64,000 nucleotides of DNA, from the NCBI GenBank assembly GCA_900239685.1, contig OENT01000225.1, positions 84,302 through 148,301 on the forward strand, in the 5' to 3' direction. The first letter of the stretch is position 1, and each line of letters starts with the position of its first letter. This document shows positions 37,201 to 51,756 of the stretch, piece after piece. A model generated the notes under the pieces. It was not told the DNA's origin. It worked only from the letters and a program-made list of their open reading frames with translations, and searched no databases. The position numbers and the translations under genes were made by a program. The stretch comes from Rotaria macrura. Lineage: Eukaryota > Rotifera > Eurotatoria > Philodinida > Philodinidae.

Positions 37201-40200
37201 TCGTATAGAATAATTTATTGTTTTGAATAAAGAAAAATCTCAAGGATTTGATCAAAATTACATATATCTCAGTAAACAAGACATTAGATAAATCATCAAT
37301 GAACCCGTGTAGAATACAATTCTTGTTTCATGTCATAAAATATCTTTTCGTAGTATGTCGATTGATTCTATGTTTGAATATTTTCTCTTTAGAACAACTT
37401 CAACATGTTGAAAAAGAACTTCATGATAAAGCTCAACAACATTTAAAAATTAATCAAGATTATCGACAGCAAGTAAATGATTATGTAAATTCGAATACTC
37501 TTCCTTCGACTTCAACTGTAAGTGGTAAAAAGAAACGTACAACATCATCATCATCAACATCGAGTTCATCATCGGAAACATCGTCATCATCATCAACAGC
37601 TAAACAAGATGATCAATCAACATTACCAATCAAAAGTTTAACTTTACCCGTTCCAACACAGACAATAAATTTCTTTTCCACATCGACTAATGAATCGAAT
37701 CCATCATCGTCAACTAATCTTCGTATATCCAACAAATCTAATCTTCCACCATTTCATCATAATCAACATCATCCGAAAATAAAAAAATCTTTCAATCGAC
37801 AAGTATCAAAATTCGATCGTCGATTAGAACAAAATCTACATGATAATCAAACACATATTGATCAAATGAATTTGCATTTGAAAAATCTTAAATTACTTTC
37901 ACCCTTATCATCGTCATCAAATGAATGTTTAACAACAATAACGCCAACGAAAATTCCAATGCGTATTAATACTGATACACAAAAAGCGCTTGAACATTTA
38001 CGTGAATTAGCTAGTAATCCATCTGAACTTGAACGTATACAAACACTAACAAATAATCCAAATCTTATACAAGACATTAAAATAGTTGCTAATCAATCAT
38101 TCAATGAACAATTAAGAACATTACCACCGTTTACACCAGCCAATTTACAACAAGTTACTAATGAATCTTTAGTAATAGATAATAAATCGAATAGTGAAAA
38201 TCATCAAAAAAGTAAGCTATGAAAATGAGTGTATTATGATTAGCCAGGTTTATAGTACAATCAAAACTTGTGTGTAAGAGAAAGGAAGTTTTTAAATCTG
38301 TTTCTACTGATATATGTTATGTTAAAACAGTCGTCTAAACCAGATGATATGAATTATAATTTCACAAAATCAACAGATTATTCAGAAGCAACAGGTTTCT
38401 AAGTTTCTATTTTTATGAACTGAAAAAATGAATTCGGAAGCGATCTACAATTAACCTTGTACTAGATATTGATGAAAATAGCTGAACAAACATGTTTCTA
38501 ATACTAATTAGTCAATGAAAACAAATTTCAATTGAAAATTAGTAATGATTTCATCTGATTTGATTGTATTGTAACCGAGTCAGAGTTTGCTGTTTTTCAA
38601 TTGACTCATTTCGTTAGAATTAGAACTGATCTCAAGTTATCTTTGTTTTATTTTTTTAAATTTCTTTTTCAAGTCCCCGTACACGCCGAACCAATTATTC
38701 ATGCCCAACCCGATACAACAGTACAAACAGTGACATCTTCAAATCAAGTCTCATCTCAACAACAGTCATTCGCCATTTCATCTACTACTACCACTACTAC
38801 AACAACTACTACTATTCGAACTTCAAATAAAGATGATACTCATCATTTACTATCAGTTAATGATCGTCCTCCATCATTATCTAACATAACTAATTCTCAA
38901 CAATCAATCTGTTGTGCTGAATGTCCGTTGCAAACGCCAAATATTCTAAATTCAACATCTAACACAGCTTTATCTCATTTACATTTTCAAAATCGAATAG
39001 ATGTCGATTGTGAAACCGAATCAAATCACGATACAGCATTAACATTATCATGTGCAGGTGGTCACGAAGAACTTGTTACACTACTGTTACAACGTGGTGC
39101 TAACATTGAACATCGTGATAAGAAAGGTTTTACACCATTGATACTTGCTGGTAATTTGTCATGTTCTGACTGTTTCTTTTTAAATGTTGTTGTTCATTGA
39201 AAAAAGACATTGTTTTGTATTTTCAATAGCTACTGCTGGTCATGCGAATATTGTAGCTAGATTACTTGACAATGGTGCCAATATTGAAGCTCAATCTGAA
39301 AGAACTAAAGATACTGCATTGTCATTAGCATGCAGTGGTGGAAGACAAGAAGTTGTAGAAGTTCTACTGAAGAAAGGAGCTAATCGTGAACATAGAAATG
39401 TTTCAGATTATACCGGTAAGATTTTAAACTTCTTTCTACACAATAGTATGTACACTCATATGATTGAGCAAAAACTTCAAAATAATATCAATAGAAATCA
39501 CAAGAGATATTTTTCAATTTTAAATATTGAATCGTACGAATTAAATTCTAGTTTCATCTATTTGATTAGTTACATTGTATGACTTATATAATCGTTTTGG
39601 TAAAAGTCACTACGTGCAAACGTGAGGGTGAAAATAGTGAATGTATCATTATATAAATACCTTATCGTAATACGTAATGAATAACATCTGGATGATTCTG
39701 AGAGGTCGAATATTGTAATTCTATATCATCTAACTTCTATGGCTCTTTCTTTCGTTAGGTTTTCGATAATAGACTTGACACTATTTTCAATATAATACTG
39801 GTGTTATCTAGAGTTACGGCTGGGTCATAAGAATTATCAGATCGACTTTGCATTGAATTGCTTTCCTTCTGTTCGTTTGATTACTTGCTATATTTCACAA
39901 TGTTTTGGCATTATGCCCTTTTGCTCAACACTACACACACACACACACACTCTCTCTCTCTCTCTCTCGTGCTGAGTAGTATACGTCATGGTGAGAAAAT
40001 ATAGTACTTAGTTTTAGAGTCATGTCGTAACTCATTAATTAAATAAGACCTTTGATTCACAGTGATCATTCGAATCAATCAATAACGATATGATTTCTGT
40101 TCATGTAGATGTGCTGCATTTGACAAATACGTATTTCTAAAAACGATATAAATATAGATTGTTATCACATGATTGTTCGTGTAGATGCTTTTCAATTCGA

Positions 40201-43085
40201 ACAACAGAAATCAATCGAAAGAATATGAACTAATTATATTTCATTTCAGACATCTAAGTATGAATGTTGACATGGATATTTTATTTCAAGTTCACGATAT
40301 ACATTCATAATTGAATAGCTTGATCTCGTTTTTCCAATGTTCGAGTAATGTCGTTGAGTTATTGCTAAGTTCGATAAGATAAATATAAACAAGTAGTGAA
40401 ATTTCATCGACATTCGTATGATACTGCACAATAGAATTATTTGATTCTATGATTTTTTTTTATAACAAAATTATTGATTCAAACCTATTTCAACGAGAGC
40501 TGTTCAATCTCTGTATGATAACTGCCTTTAATATTGTCTATTATTGAATAATGAAAGAGAAAATTCTCTACTTTCATATCATCTTAAACTGAATATGGAT
40601 TCGTCTTAGAAGTAATTACAGTTGTTCACACTATTCATTGGTTGAATATTAACTAAATTATAAAGTTGGGAGGCCGGCATTTCGGTCCAATCGTTAAAAT
40701 AAACTTCTAGAACATTTTTATTGATGTAATATGGAAGTTCTTTGATTTCTCCCGAAAATTCCTGGAACGCATAAAATCATCATCATTATATTTGTTTTTC
40801 TTCATAGCATTGAGTCTTGCTGCGTCTGGTGGATATGTGACTATAATTAGACTATTGTTAAATTATGGTGCAGAGATTAATTCAAGGTTCGTTCGTTGAT
40901 TTATTTGTTACCTTATTCATTTACTATTATCCTTTATTTATTTATTTTTCTTCTCCGTCTAGGACTGGTAGTAAACTAGGAATAACTGTAAATATTTATT
41001 AAATATTATATAACGAAAAAGAAACCGAAAACATTCTATTTACTTTTAGCCGTTAATGCTTGCTTCAATGAATGGACATGTAGCTGCTGTTAAACTTCTA
41101 TTGGACATGGGTTCTGATATAAATGCTCAGATTGAAACAAATCGCAATACGGCATTGACATTGGCTTGTTTTCAAGGACGAGCTGAAGTTGTATCATTAT
41201 TAGTCGATCGAAAAGCAAATATTGAACATCGAGCAAAAACCGGTTTGACACCATTGATGGAATCTGGTAAAATACAATGAAAAAACCTAGGAGAAAAAAA
41301 GACACTAAATTTTTGATTACTTCATAATATAGCATCTGGTGGTTATGTTGATGTTGGTCGAGTTCTACTAGAGCGAGGCGCTGATGTCAATGCACCACCT
41401 GTACCTACATCGAAAGATACTGGTATGTAATCTATCCAATATATATATATATATTGGATCAAGTAATTAGATCAACTAATTTTTTAAGAAATTTTTCAAA
41501 TTCATTGAGCGAAAACTTCTCGAAAGATGAACAACTTCTTATTTTGAACAATCTTTATACAGTTCTAGAACGATGGTAGATATCAACTTCTCCTGAATAG
41601 AAAACAATTATTGTGTCTAGACAAAAATCTACACAAGAGAAACGTAAATGTTAGTAGTTGTAACGATGTTTTAATCAGCATTCATTTCTTGCATCAAAAA
41701 CAACAATTGATTATACACGATGAGCATTTGCCACTAGTTAACTTCGTTTTTAATAACGAAGAGAATAAGATGGAGTGATGGTTGATTAGTTGAATCTAAA
41801 TTTTATATGTATCGCATAGAAATATGATTCTGAAAGATATTTGTAGTCAACATACTGGATTGAAAATGTTCCCAAGGATATTCTATAATAAGTACTATTC
41901 GGTGGTTCATAATTTGATTCGAGTATATTTCAAAAATTTTCGATCGACAAATCTGTTAAAACAATAATGGAATATCAGTCCGATCGACACTCTGATGAAT
42001 TTAAGTACTAGAAAAAAAAATGACGAACACATGTTTTGTAATTTCACGGCACGTACAAATCTTTATATAGATACTTTCATGTTTGAATGGATCGAATAAA
42101 ATTCGAAAAGATTGTACATCAGCTAAACATTTTACAATTGCTAGATTTGCTAATTATCGTTTTCATCGAATAAGAAAATAAATATTTGCTTTTCTTATCA
42201 TTTTCAAAGTTGTTGATCTACCATCAATTTTGTATTTTAGCATTAACCATTGCTGCTGATAAAGGTCATCATAAATTTGTTGAATTACTTCTTCTTTACG
42301 GTGCGACTATCGATGTTCGTAATAAAAAAGGTGCCACACCATTATGGCTTGCTTGTAACAATGGTCATTTAGAAGTTGTTCAATTACTTGTTACACGTTC
42401 TGCTAATCCCGATTCGAGTGATTCGCGAAAAGTTTCTTGTCTAATGGCTGCTTTTCGTAAAGGACATTGTAAAGTAGTTAAATATTTAGTTCGTCAAGTT
42501 CGACAATTTCCATCAGATGCTGATTGTCGACGTCTAATAAGTACAATAGCTGATAAAGTAAAACGATCAGATAAATTTTGCCTTCTTTCATTTCATGGAT
42601 TCTCTTCATTTTAAGGATCTATTAAAACGATGTCAAACGTGTATGGATCAAATCATATCAGCTAAAGAACGGCAAGCAGCTGAAGCAAATAAAGCTGCTA
42701 GTAGTTTATTAAAGGAAATCGATTTAGAAAAGTCTCGTGAACAAACTCGGAAAGTAGCCGCAGCAAAAAAACGTGAAAAACGTAAAGCCAAGAAAAAAGG
42801 TAAACAAAAATCGAATACAACAGAGTCAACAATAACCACATCGTCTAAAATGGATGAACAACAAAAACAACAACAGCAGGAGCAGGACCAGCAGCAGCAA
42901 GAAGAAGAACACAATGAAAATGAAGAATTAACTCCTCTAGAAAATCCTTCGTCTTCGTCAACAACAACTCTTGTTGTTGATGATGATCTTCGACTTAACA
43001 TGGTTAAAACAGATCATGAAAAAATCACCACAAAGTCTCCTTCACCGGAGCGAACACCAGTTACCCCAACGAAGCAACCAGCAAC

Positions 43086-43118
<33 letters not shown>

Positions 43119-45290
43119 GAAAACAAATACAATGACACGTAAAATTGAACGACACCAAGAAAATCTCGCGTCAAAAACTAAACAACAAGAAACGAATTCA
43201 ACAGTAAGTGGAGCATCAGTAATCAACACTGATGATGGTTGGCAAGAAGTTATTGGTAAACAGAAAAAAATAACAATACCACATGAGCAATATTCACGTA
43301 TTATCGGACGAAGTGGGTCCAATTTAAATGTCTTACGAGAAGTCACTGGTGCATCGATTGATGTCGAAAATAAAAAAGCTATTGGTGATAAAACGATTTT
43401 AATCAAGTACGTTTCTCTTATTGAATCTTGTTAATATTGTTTAATTAAATAATACAAATTTAAATTTAACAGAGGCAATGGTGATTCAATCAAGCATGCC
43501 TACCAGTTGATAATGGCCTTATTAAAGAATTCAGAATCTGAACTAATGAGTCTACTGCCATCGGGTAATGAAACTAAATCGAAATCACGATCGACAACAC
43601 TTACATCTAATAATGAACATAATAATGAAGAGATAAACAAAGTGCAAAGAACAAACAATACTAATTATACAGCGAGACAACAAAATATCGGTAAGATACA
43701 TTTGACGTTTTCTTTTCTAAGAGATGCTAAATCAGACTCAATAGAAATGACTCACTGGAAATTTCCTGAAAGCAGTTCTTTTCTTTTTTGAAAGTAACAT
43801 AAACTATCAAGTTTTATTAATAACATCCAAATATTTTGCACTGAATCATATTTAACTTGAAAATATATGTTGAATAGTGAAATGATGAAGATTTTCGATT
43901 TTTCTTTTACTACTCAGTATGTTATCTTTTTCGTCTCGATTTTATATCAAGTAAGATGATTTCTTTTGAATTCATTTTTATACATGAAAAATTGATTTGA
44001 AAATAAATAATTGTCTTTCGTATTCTAGAATCTTCTGTATCAGATAATCATGCAACAACTTCATCATCTAAACCAACAATAAATAGTATTCGTACATCGA
44101 ATGTGTCAACTAAACGACCACTAACAACAAATACTCCGAACACTTCCAATCGTTCGGCATCCTCATCGGCGAATAAAACTTCTCAGCCATTGACAACAAC
44201 GGGTGCAACATGGGTCAATTCAAATCGATCGAATCGTACTACACCATCATGTGTGACAACAAATTCTACATCAACAAATATATCTAATTCAACCACAGTT
44301 TGGAATCATCAGCCGTCGTCAGCGTCAAAATTATCTTCAAATCATACGAAATCATTAAATACAAATCATTATTCAACAAACTCAACTAATACTTCATCAC
44401 CATCATCGTATCATTATTCGTATTCCAATGCTAATTCGATAACTAATCATAATCACTATGGACATACAGCCACCAAACCATTAACATCATCTAGCAAACA
44501 TTATACTACGAATTATTATCAAAAAGGTGAATATGTAACAGCATCTGAAATGGCTACAGCAACCACAACGACAGCGTCAACAGTTCAATCATCACCGATT
44601 CCTGTCGTTCCATCTCAGCCAGGTCATCGGATTCCATTGCAATTACCATCAACATCATCCACAGTCGCAAATATTTCATCAGCAGTGTCTCTTTCACCAG
44701 CAAACCCATCATCTGCATTACTTGTTGCTTCATCTAAAATCCCTGCACCAACCAATGTAACAACAGCCGGCGAATATAATCCATTTGCATCGAATATTCT
44801 CACAACATCAATCGTTGATGTACTAACTAAACCAAAAGAATCTGTCACATCGATCGATGAAACAAATTCGAATTCAGTCACTAAAATGAACTTTGCAAAT
44901 GTTGCTAAAATGAATGTTCCAACAAAACCATCACATCATGAACCTATTGTTATAGCCATGGATGACACATTAACGCCAGCAACAGATCCTAAAATAGCAC
45001 CGGGTTATCGTGGACCACCAAGTGCTGGTACAACACCCATACATCATCCACAACAAATGATTCGTCCGACGAATTATGATACACTTTCTCCAACATCACA
45101 ATTAATACGTGCACCAGGTGTCAATCGAACACAACAATCAATATCACCATCAATGAATAAAATACTTCTCGACCAAAATGGTCAAACAGGTTCATCAACA
45201 ACATCATCAACTTCATCGTCACCATCATCGATGAAACAACAAACGAATCAATTCATTCAACCGCAACAATTATTCAGTTCATTGGATCAA

Positions 45291-45321
<31 letters not shown>

Positions 45322-47503
45322 CATTTGGACCCATTGGATCACATCGCACACAAATGCCAGCAACAGCTGATATTACATTTCATGAAAATCCTCTTCAAAT
45401 GCGAACAAAATTCAACCGACCATTGTCAGTTAATAATACTCCAATGTATCAACAGCCACCGTCTTCAATGCTGAATAATCCGGCCTATGCTAATATGTCA
45501 CGTAGTAGATCGAATCTCAATCCAACTGCACCCGAATTTCAACACTGTAATCGTTTGCCCTCACAATTCATGCCACCACCACCACCGCAACAACAACATA
45601 CGCCCATTTCGAATGGAACATTATCAGCGAACATCATGAACATCGCCCGTTTGATGGAACAAAAACAACAACAACAACAACATCAAATATATCCAAATAA
45701 TCCGATTCCTCCAGTACATCCACCACCACCATTACCAGTTCCACAGCCAATGGCACCACCACAAGTCATGCCACCAATACGTCCGCTACAACAAGCCGAT
45801 ATGGAAGCAATGCAACAGCATGTACAAAATCAAGTTTTACATTTTTGGCGCTTGCATGCTAATCAACAACATCTCATACCACCACCACAATTACCAACAA
45901 CATTACAAATAGCTAATATACTAGCATCTAAAGGACAATTACCACAAGATCCAAATCAAGCAGCAGCACTTGTAGCTGCTTATTATTATACGAATTTTCT
46001 GTCAAGAGCACAACAACCACAGCCACAACCACCACCACAACCAAATACTATTCCATTATCGTCTAATGTAAATAAAAATGTCTATGAGACGATCAATATG
46101 CAACAAGCAAACAATTCAAACAGTGATGACAAGCCATTAACAGGAGGTATTTAAAAAAAAGAAAAACAATCGATCAAACTTGACAGAACCGAAATTCATT
46201 GCGACACACTTGTATCATTACGTCTAAAACCTATGACTAGACTAGTAAAAATATCAATGTCTTCTATCACTTTCCATCAAGTGGATTGATCATTTTGATG
46301 ACGATAGGCAATGTTATTATCAAAATTTCTACTTGAAACTATTAGTTGTAGAACAAAACTTAGACATATTCGACCTTTCTTTATCAAAAACCATTCAATT
46401 GACAAGAAATTCCCAACAAAATAATTTACTTCTTATGAAAATTTATATTATTCATCTCCTTTGGACTCTTCTGGATAATCAATGCTCTTCGTCAAAAGAA
46501 AACATCGAAGATATCTCATTATTTTATAATATAGAATAGAACTCGTTTAAGAGGACTTTGAATCAAAGACAGAAATTTGTTTTTCTTTTAACTTTAGTAT
46601 ATTCTTATTTGAATAATCTCGTTGAATGTTTTGGATATTAGTATTTCTGATAGAAAATCCTATCGAATACATAATAGTCATTCCTAAATTCTTGTTACCT
46701 AGTACTGTTGACTATAAAAAGGACTAGTTTAGTATAGTTTTTATCATTGTGTATTAATCTTCTTATTTAGAAGAACTCTTATTGAGTACTGCTTTACACT
46801 TAATAATAATACAATGTAGAATTTTCATAAATAGATTCAAAAGCTGCAGATAGTTAACATCAAGATAGATTGAACAGTTCAAAAATTTGTTTCCTTCATG
46901 AATCGCATGACTCATTGTAAGAACAAGTTAGATACAACATAACTTTAGTTCTGTTTGAGTGACCAAAGCAGAGTAGTGTTTTGTAGGACTACATTTCTAA
47001 GATAACGAATACACGAAAATGATGATTATGAAGTGTGTCATTTTCAGCACATTAGTATAACTTGTATTTTGTTTTTATGATTAGTCGATCCAATTAACGG
47101 ACAAGTTCAAGCACAAGTGATTGTTGATTCGAATGTTATCATAGCCAATAGTAATCATTCAAGTGGTTCATCATCGTCATCATCATCTACAAGTACTAGT
47201 GGTGACCACAAAATGGTACCAGCTGCAATTGGTAGCGAACGTAAACGTTTTATGCCAATACCGAACACACTTGGTTCAATACCAATCAATAGTAGTGGTG
47301 ATTGGTCTTCCGTTTCAAAACGTGAGCTTCATTGAATGATAAACTAGAGTACTTTCTTGTTGAATGAAACTTTTCTTCGTTTAGAGCCATATCCAATCGA
47401 TCCATATCTAACCCAGCAACCAACTCCACTATCATCCGAATATCCACCACCGCAACAACAACAACAACAACAACAACAACCGATGCGCGATTATACACGT
47501 TAG
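31281..47503 (+). CDS. ANKHD1: Ankyrin repeat and KH domain protein (ANKHD1/MASK), about 30 exons
   Basis: Giant scaffold that in other animals supports Hippo/Yorkie and JAK-STAT signalling. I place 30 exons with consistent phase, from 31281-31502 to 47385-47503, about 2,720 aa (human about 2,540). In order: an acidic leader with a run of ten Asp; a conserved segment (DPDTQAKLAAILEATGI); a first ankyrin block (exons 31993-36199); a helical linker (exon 37393-38211, EQLQHVEKELHDKAQQH); a second ankyrin block opening with ESNHDTALTLSCAGGHEEL (38674-42557); a basic coiled coil (LLKEIDLEKSREQTRK); one KH domain with GRSG as GxxG loop (43237-43560); and a long Ser/Thr/Asn/Gln/Pro-rich tail (exon 44029-46146). 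One ankyrin repeat of the first block is missing. Long introns lie at 33515-35229, 36643-37392, 39416-40807, 41423-42240 and 46147-47084. A 51-base microexon at 38344-38394 is likely but unproven. Confidence 0.93.
34973..35018. other. 15-bp perfect hairpin in an ANKHD1 intron
   Basis: Arms CTTACTCGATAGACA (34973-34987) and its exact reverse complement (35004-35018) are separated by 16 bases. They lie inside the 1.7-kb intron 33515-35229. The stem is short for a microRNA precursor, but inverted identity of this length is not expected by chance in such a stretch. Confidence 0.6.
39932..39968. repeat. Compound (AC)n-(TC)n microsatellite in an ANKHD1 intron
   Basis: About nine AC units pass directly into about nine TC units within the 1.39-kb intron 39416-40807. 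Confidence 0.9.
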
Positions 47504-48005
47504 AAAAAGAAAGAAAAATAGTTCTATTCGATTGAAAACATAATGCATAGATTTCGTCTCTTATTATTTAAAGATTTCGGTTTTTTTTTATTCATACATT
47601 CTTCATAACGGCGTGTGACACATTGTCTTGCTCTCTTGTATTGCTTGTGCGTGTGTGTTTTTTCTTTCTCTATACATCAGTTTCGTTTGTTCTTCTCTAA
47701 CCGATCGTTTACTTTTTTTTTCTTTGGCCAATTTTACTAGCTCTTTATTCTTAAGACATTTTTCCCGATTGTTAAAAGCAATGGGCTCGCGCGCTCGTCC
47801 CATGTGCCATTCTAATCAGTTCTCTTCGTGTTGAAGACGACACAGCAACAAGTTTCTCTCGCGTGTTTTTTTCTTTTTTTTTGTGTCATCTCTTTTTTTT
47901 TCGATATACATACAAATACACATACAGGAAAACACAAAAAAAAAACCAAGATTCTTGAAATTTCTACAAGATTCACAATGATACAAGAGAAATCTTTTTC
48001 TCTAG
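47504..48005. other. Short intergenic region, ANKHD1 to TMEM60-like gene
   Basis: About 500 bases between two plus-strand genes. It is rich in T and TC runs and holds the ANKHD1 3' UTR and the promoter of the next gene. A TTTTTCTCTAG acceptor lies immediately before the next ATG, which suggests a 5' UTR intron. Confidence 0.45.
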
Positions 48006-48419
48006 ATGACTGATCGCTGTTTAAATTGTCGTTTACTTCTCGCGTATGCTTGTGGATTAAGTTTTCTTATTTCAATCACACTCAAGATAAATCAAACGTG
48101 GACACATATTTCATGGTTTTTAATATTTATACCGATATGGATATTTAATTTGATATCATTATGTGTAATTTTATATTTAATATCAATCCTAAAATGGTTA
48201 CAAAGCAAAGAAAAATTGTTAAAAATTATTTTTTATGTTTCTAATCTATTATCATCATGTGCATTTGAAATATTACTATGCATGAAACTACAATACAAAC
48301 AAGATACACCATATTGGATCGTATTTTTACCACTATGGATATTAATGTTATTTATTTTTAGCAGTATTGTATATCAAATGTATAGAACATGTCAAACAAC
48401 AACAGATAAAACTATGTGA
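48006..48419 (+). CDS. TMEM60: TMEM60-like four-helix membrane protein, 137 aa
   Basis: A single exon from ATG to TGA. Four hydrophobic helices lie at about residues 8-25, 36-60, 70-90 and 103-123, with a short CLNC-containing start and a charged end. The order and core motifs match TMEM60 and the related TMEM185 family: WFLIFIPIWIFNLISLCVIL corresponds to the conserved WFLIFIPVWIFD block, ALCxKL-like ILLCMKLQYKQ follows helix 3, and IVFLPLWILMLFIF matches the second FIPLW block. Length is close to the human 133 aa. The function of the family is unknown; it is an integral membrane protein. An AATAAA lies near 48604. Confidence 0.75.
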   Translation: MTDRCLNCRLLLAYACGLSFLISITLKINQTWTHISWFLIFIPIWIFNLISLCVILYLISILKWLQSKEKLLKIIFYVSNLLSSCAFEILLCMKLQYKQDTPYWIVFLPLWILMLFIFSSIVYQMYRTCQTTTDKTM

Positions 48420-51400
48420 AAATTTTATTTGAAATGAATTGTATATGTTTATTGAAAAACATTGGAGCATCTATTTGTACATAGATATTTGACAAGAGAA
48501 AGTTACTTGGCAATTTTCTCACTATTACTCAGTAAAACTATTCATCGTGGTCGTGAACTTGATCACTACATTAAATGGACTTAATTATTGATTGAAATGA
48601 AAAATAAACTTTGATAGCATTGCATATGTCGTTGTCACGATTGATGTAATATAAATCAGCAGTAAAATAGAAAATATGATTGTGAATGAAGAATGCTAAG
48701 TACATTTTGTTACTTGCATTTCACATACAGTATCTGTACTTAGGATTTAACGATCTTGAAACTTGTAGATGTTATGGGAAACGTTGACATCTGCATGAGA
48801 TACAGTTTTCTTTTGGTTTGAAGCTATTTTATTAATCTTATTGAAAATCAGAATTTTTTTTTCATATAATACATTTTTATCAAATTTCATGAGAGCAACA
48901 TATTGCAATAACACATGGTTATGATCGTTCGAAAGATAAATAATAGCTAACATCAATCATTAGACAGTTGTTGATTATTATAATTCTGTGAAATATTCAT
49001 AGTCATCTCAATATTACAGACAGTAAAGGATAAAAGCGATTATAGACCATTGAAGCATATACTTGATTAGAAATATTTACGAAATTCTTATTTATCTTTC
49101 CAGTGGAAAATGAAAGACACTATAACATGTGCAGTTCCATGACAGTCTCCTCTGTAGACGTATGCAAGAAAAATATTCTCATTTTATGTCGGAATCGTAT
49201 CGAGATGGAATACATTGAGCAATACTTGTTTCAAATATCGAGTAAATGCAGATATGGAACTGATGTTACTGTTTTCAAGATGGAACATTGTCAAACGAGA
49301 AGAACTTGGCAACTACATATGTTTATAATGGATAAGTTTACTTTTTCGCTACACACTCAAGAAAATTTATTGTGAATGAGAAAAAAATTTTCAAGCGTTA
49401 AAAAATACATGTGAAAGTATACGGAGTTATATTTCAGTGTGTAATACCAATGGAACACTACAATGACGCGAAAATAAACACTAGGAAAAAAATTAAAATG
49501 TGTATAAAAATTATTCTAACATTAAAATTTCAGCAGAAATTGATTAATATAAGTATCATGCATTGTTTATAGATAGACAAAGACGAAAACAATAGCTGAT
49601 AGTACTGCCGCAACGAAAACAATAAAAAATCTGAGCTAAAGACCATAGAATAGTTCATCGATTCTCGTATGATCAAGAGCTTTCATCTGGAAAAAAACTA
49701 CAAAACTAGTAACAATACCGTGGGAAAGTTTATATGATGCAATAAGAAAGATATATCTATTTATCAATGTGAATGTATCCATCGAGCTTGCTGATGATAT
49801 TTAACAAAAGAAATTATTTATGATCGATCTTGATGGATGAAGTCGAACAGCTGTTTCTGTTATCTATGATATTCCATAAATCAATAATATGTTTATTTTG
49901 ACTAAAAAGAAAACAAATTCAGTATGAAAGGTCATCTGCATTACGGCAACAGACAATAGGAATCTTTACATAGCTCTAAAAGCATCATGAAAACATGATT
50001 CAGACCAGTCCTCTCATTTCATGTATCGGAAATATCAAACAAAGATTCGTTCTGTGCAAATATATGTATTCAAGCACAAAGGCTACTGTAATTATGCGAA
50101 CAAAGCAATCAAATCTTGTTCGAGAAAACAAAAAAAAACAAATCTTAATCATATTTTTATTGAAATCAAAGCTAACTTGAACTCATTTTGGATATTTCAC
50201 ATTCTACAGATTCATATTAGGTTTTTGAATGAGGTTGAATATGAGTTTTCATTTCAAACAGAAACAATGAAGCATTGGTTTGCAATATTTTGAAAAGACT
50301 ACTCGAGAATTCTAGTGGCAAGCAACACGTATAGATTTCATCGAAAACCTTAATCATGGTATTGACATTTATCGTTATGTCACTATAAAGGTGAATTCGA
50401 TCACAAGATTTGTGCAGTGTACTGAGGATCATTCAGATTTTGTTTTCATGCAGTGCAAGATACGAACATCATAGCCATGATCATTTTATTTAAACAGAAA
50501 CTAATGAAAATAAAAATTTTTTTTATTAACTAACCTATACAATCAGACGTGTCTCTTGACGAAGCTTTTCACACAGTAGCAGGACATGATGTTAATTAGC
50601 TCTTGTATTGATGTATATATATATTTATCACGGATTTCTTCATCTTAGTCTGCTTTAGGTAGACATTAGCGGCTGATTATTAGTCTTATCTTTACCATAG
50701 ACATTCGAAAACATAGTTGTATCAAATAAAATTAACGTGTTTTGTAATACTATTGCTAGTTAGTGATGTTGACACATACCTCACATACTTTGATTTGTGA
50801 TGCTTTGCTTTTTCCAGTATATCATGTCGTGGTTCATTGAATCATTGGAAAGTTACGCATGAATTAAGTTCTCCGGTATTGCACCAATCCAAGTTATTCC
50901 ATCCAGTTGATCTTACTGTGCACCTTGCCAGGTTTGAGATTTCTTTAATCGTATGTGGTAGATTTCTCAAGCAAACTTAGATTCATATATTTGCACAAAT
51001 GACAACGTTTATTATAATTACAAAATACTGTTCTCAATCCTGAGCAAGATGCGTGTTCAATATCTAAAAATAAATTGTTTCATTTGGATGTTAAGTTCCT
51101 TGTGAAACGAAATCTATTAGTTACTTTGTCAATAAGATGAATTGAAATCTTATTACATACAAACGAATGATTCTTCATGTTACATAAGTGTTCAAGACGT
51201 ACTAATTAGTGGAAAAATCAACTCAAAGATTCTATTGTGTATTTACTTTCGATGTGATTAGAAAAATATTTCAACAATTCTCATCGTACATGTTGTACCA
51301 TATAATATATAGCTTCGAGTTATTCGAATATTAAGTTAAAAATGTGTGAAAAAATTCCGTTGAATTGGTATGTTGTCTGTTTCTCTTTTCATCGTTCTTC

Positions 51401-51750
51401 TATTTAATCATAATAAACGATACAGTGTAGTGGGAAGAGTGTAGACCATGCCAACATCTTCATCTCATATTTATTACAATATCGTCTATGATCAAACAGT
51501 CAGCGAAATCAAATAAGTGAAAATGTTCATGCCTAAAATTCTGAACTGCGTATGCATGTACAACAAAATGAGATGGAAAGGGAGCATTTTACATAAATTA
51601 GTGGTAACATTTATCGTATCTCTTGATCATTCTCATTGTTAGCTATGCCATTGTATACAGGTACTGATGTTTTTACTTAGGCTCGTTTAACAATTTATAT
51701 TTTCACAATGGTTTCATATTTTGAAGCGAGAATCACAATCGAAATTCGGA
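48420..51750. other. Gene-poor AT-rich region
   Basis: More than 3 kb with no supportable gene. An open frame at 49103-49375 follows an acceptor-like TTTCCAG and could be an isolated exon, but it matches no family I know and lacks a clear donor. Some frames at 50.0-50.3 kb have biased Lys/Asn/Ile composition typical of non-coding AT-rich DNA. Confidence 0.45.
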
Positions 51751-51756
51751 ACTATA

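Noticed and set aside
42648-43406. Long minus-strand open frames opposite MASK
   Set aside because: They are mirror images of Gln/Glu/Ser-rich and Asn-run coding sequence of ANKHD1 (for example Cys/Ser runs opposite CAA/CAG repeats) and have no domain of their own.
44624-44881. Minus-strand frame inside the large MASK exon
   Set aside because: It is a shadow of the real frame, which has continuous family-typical composition and matching splice phases.
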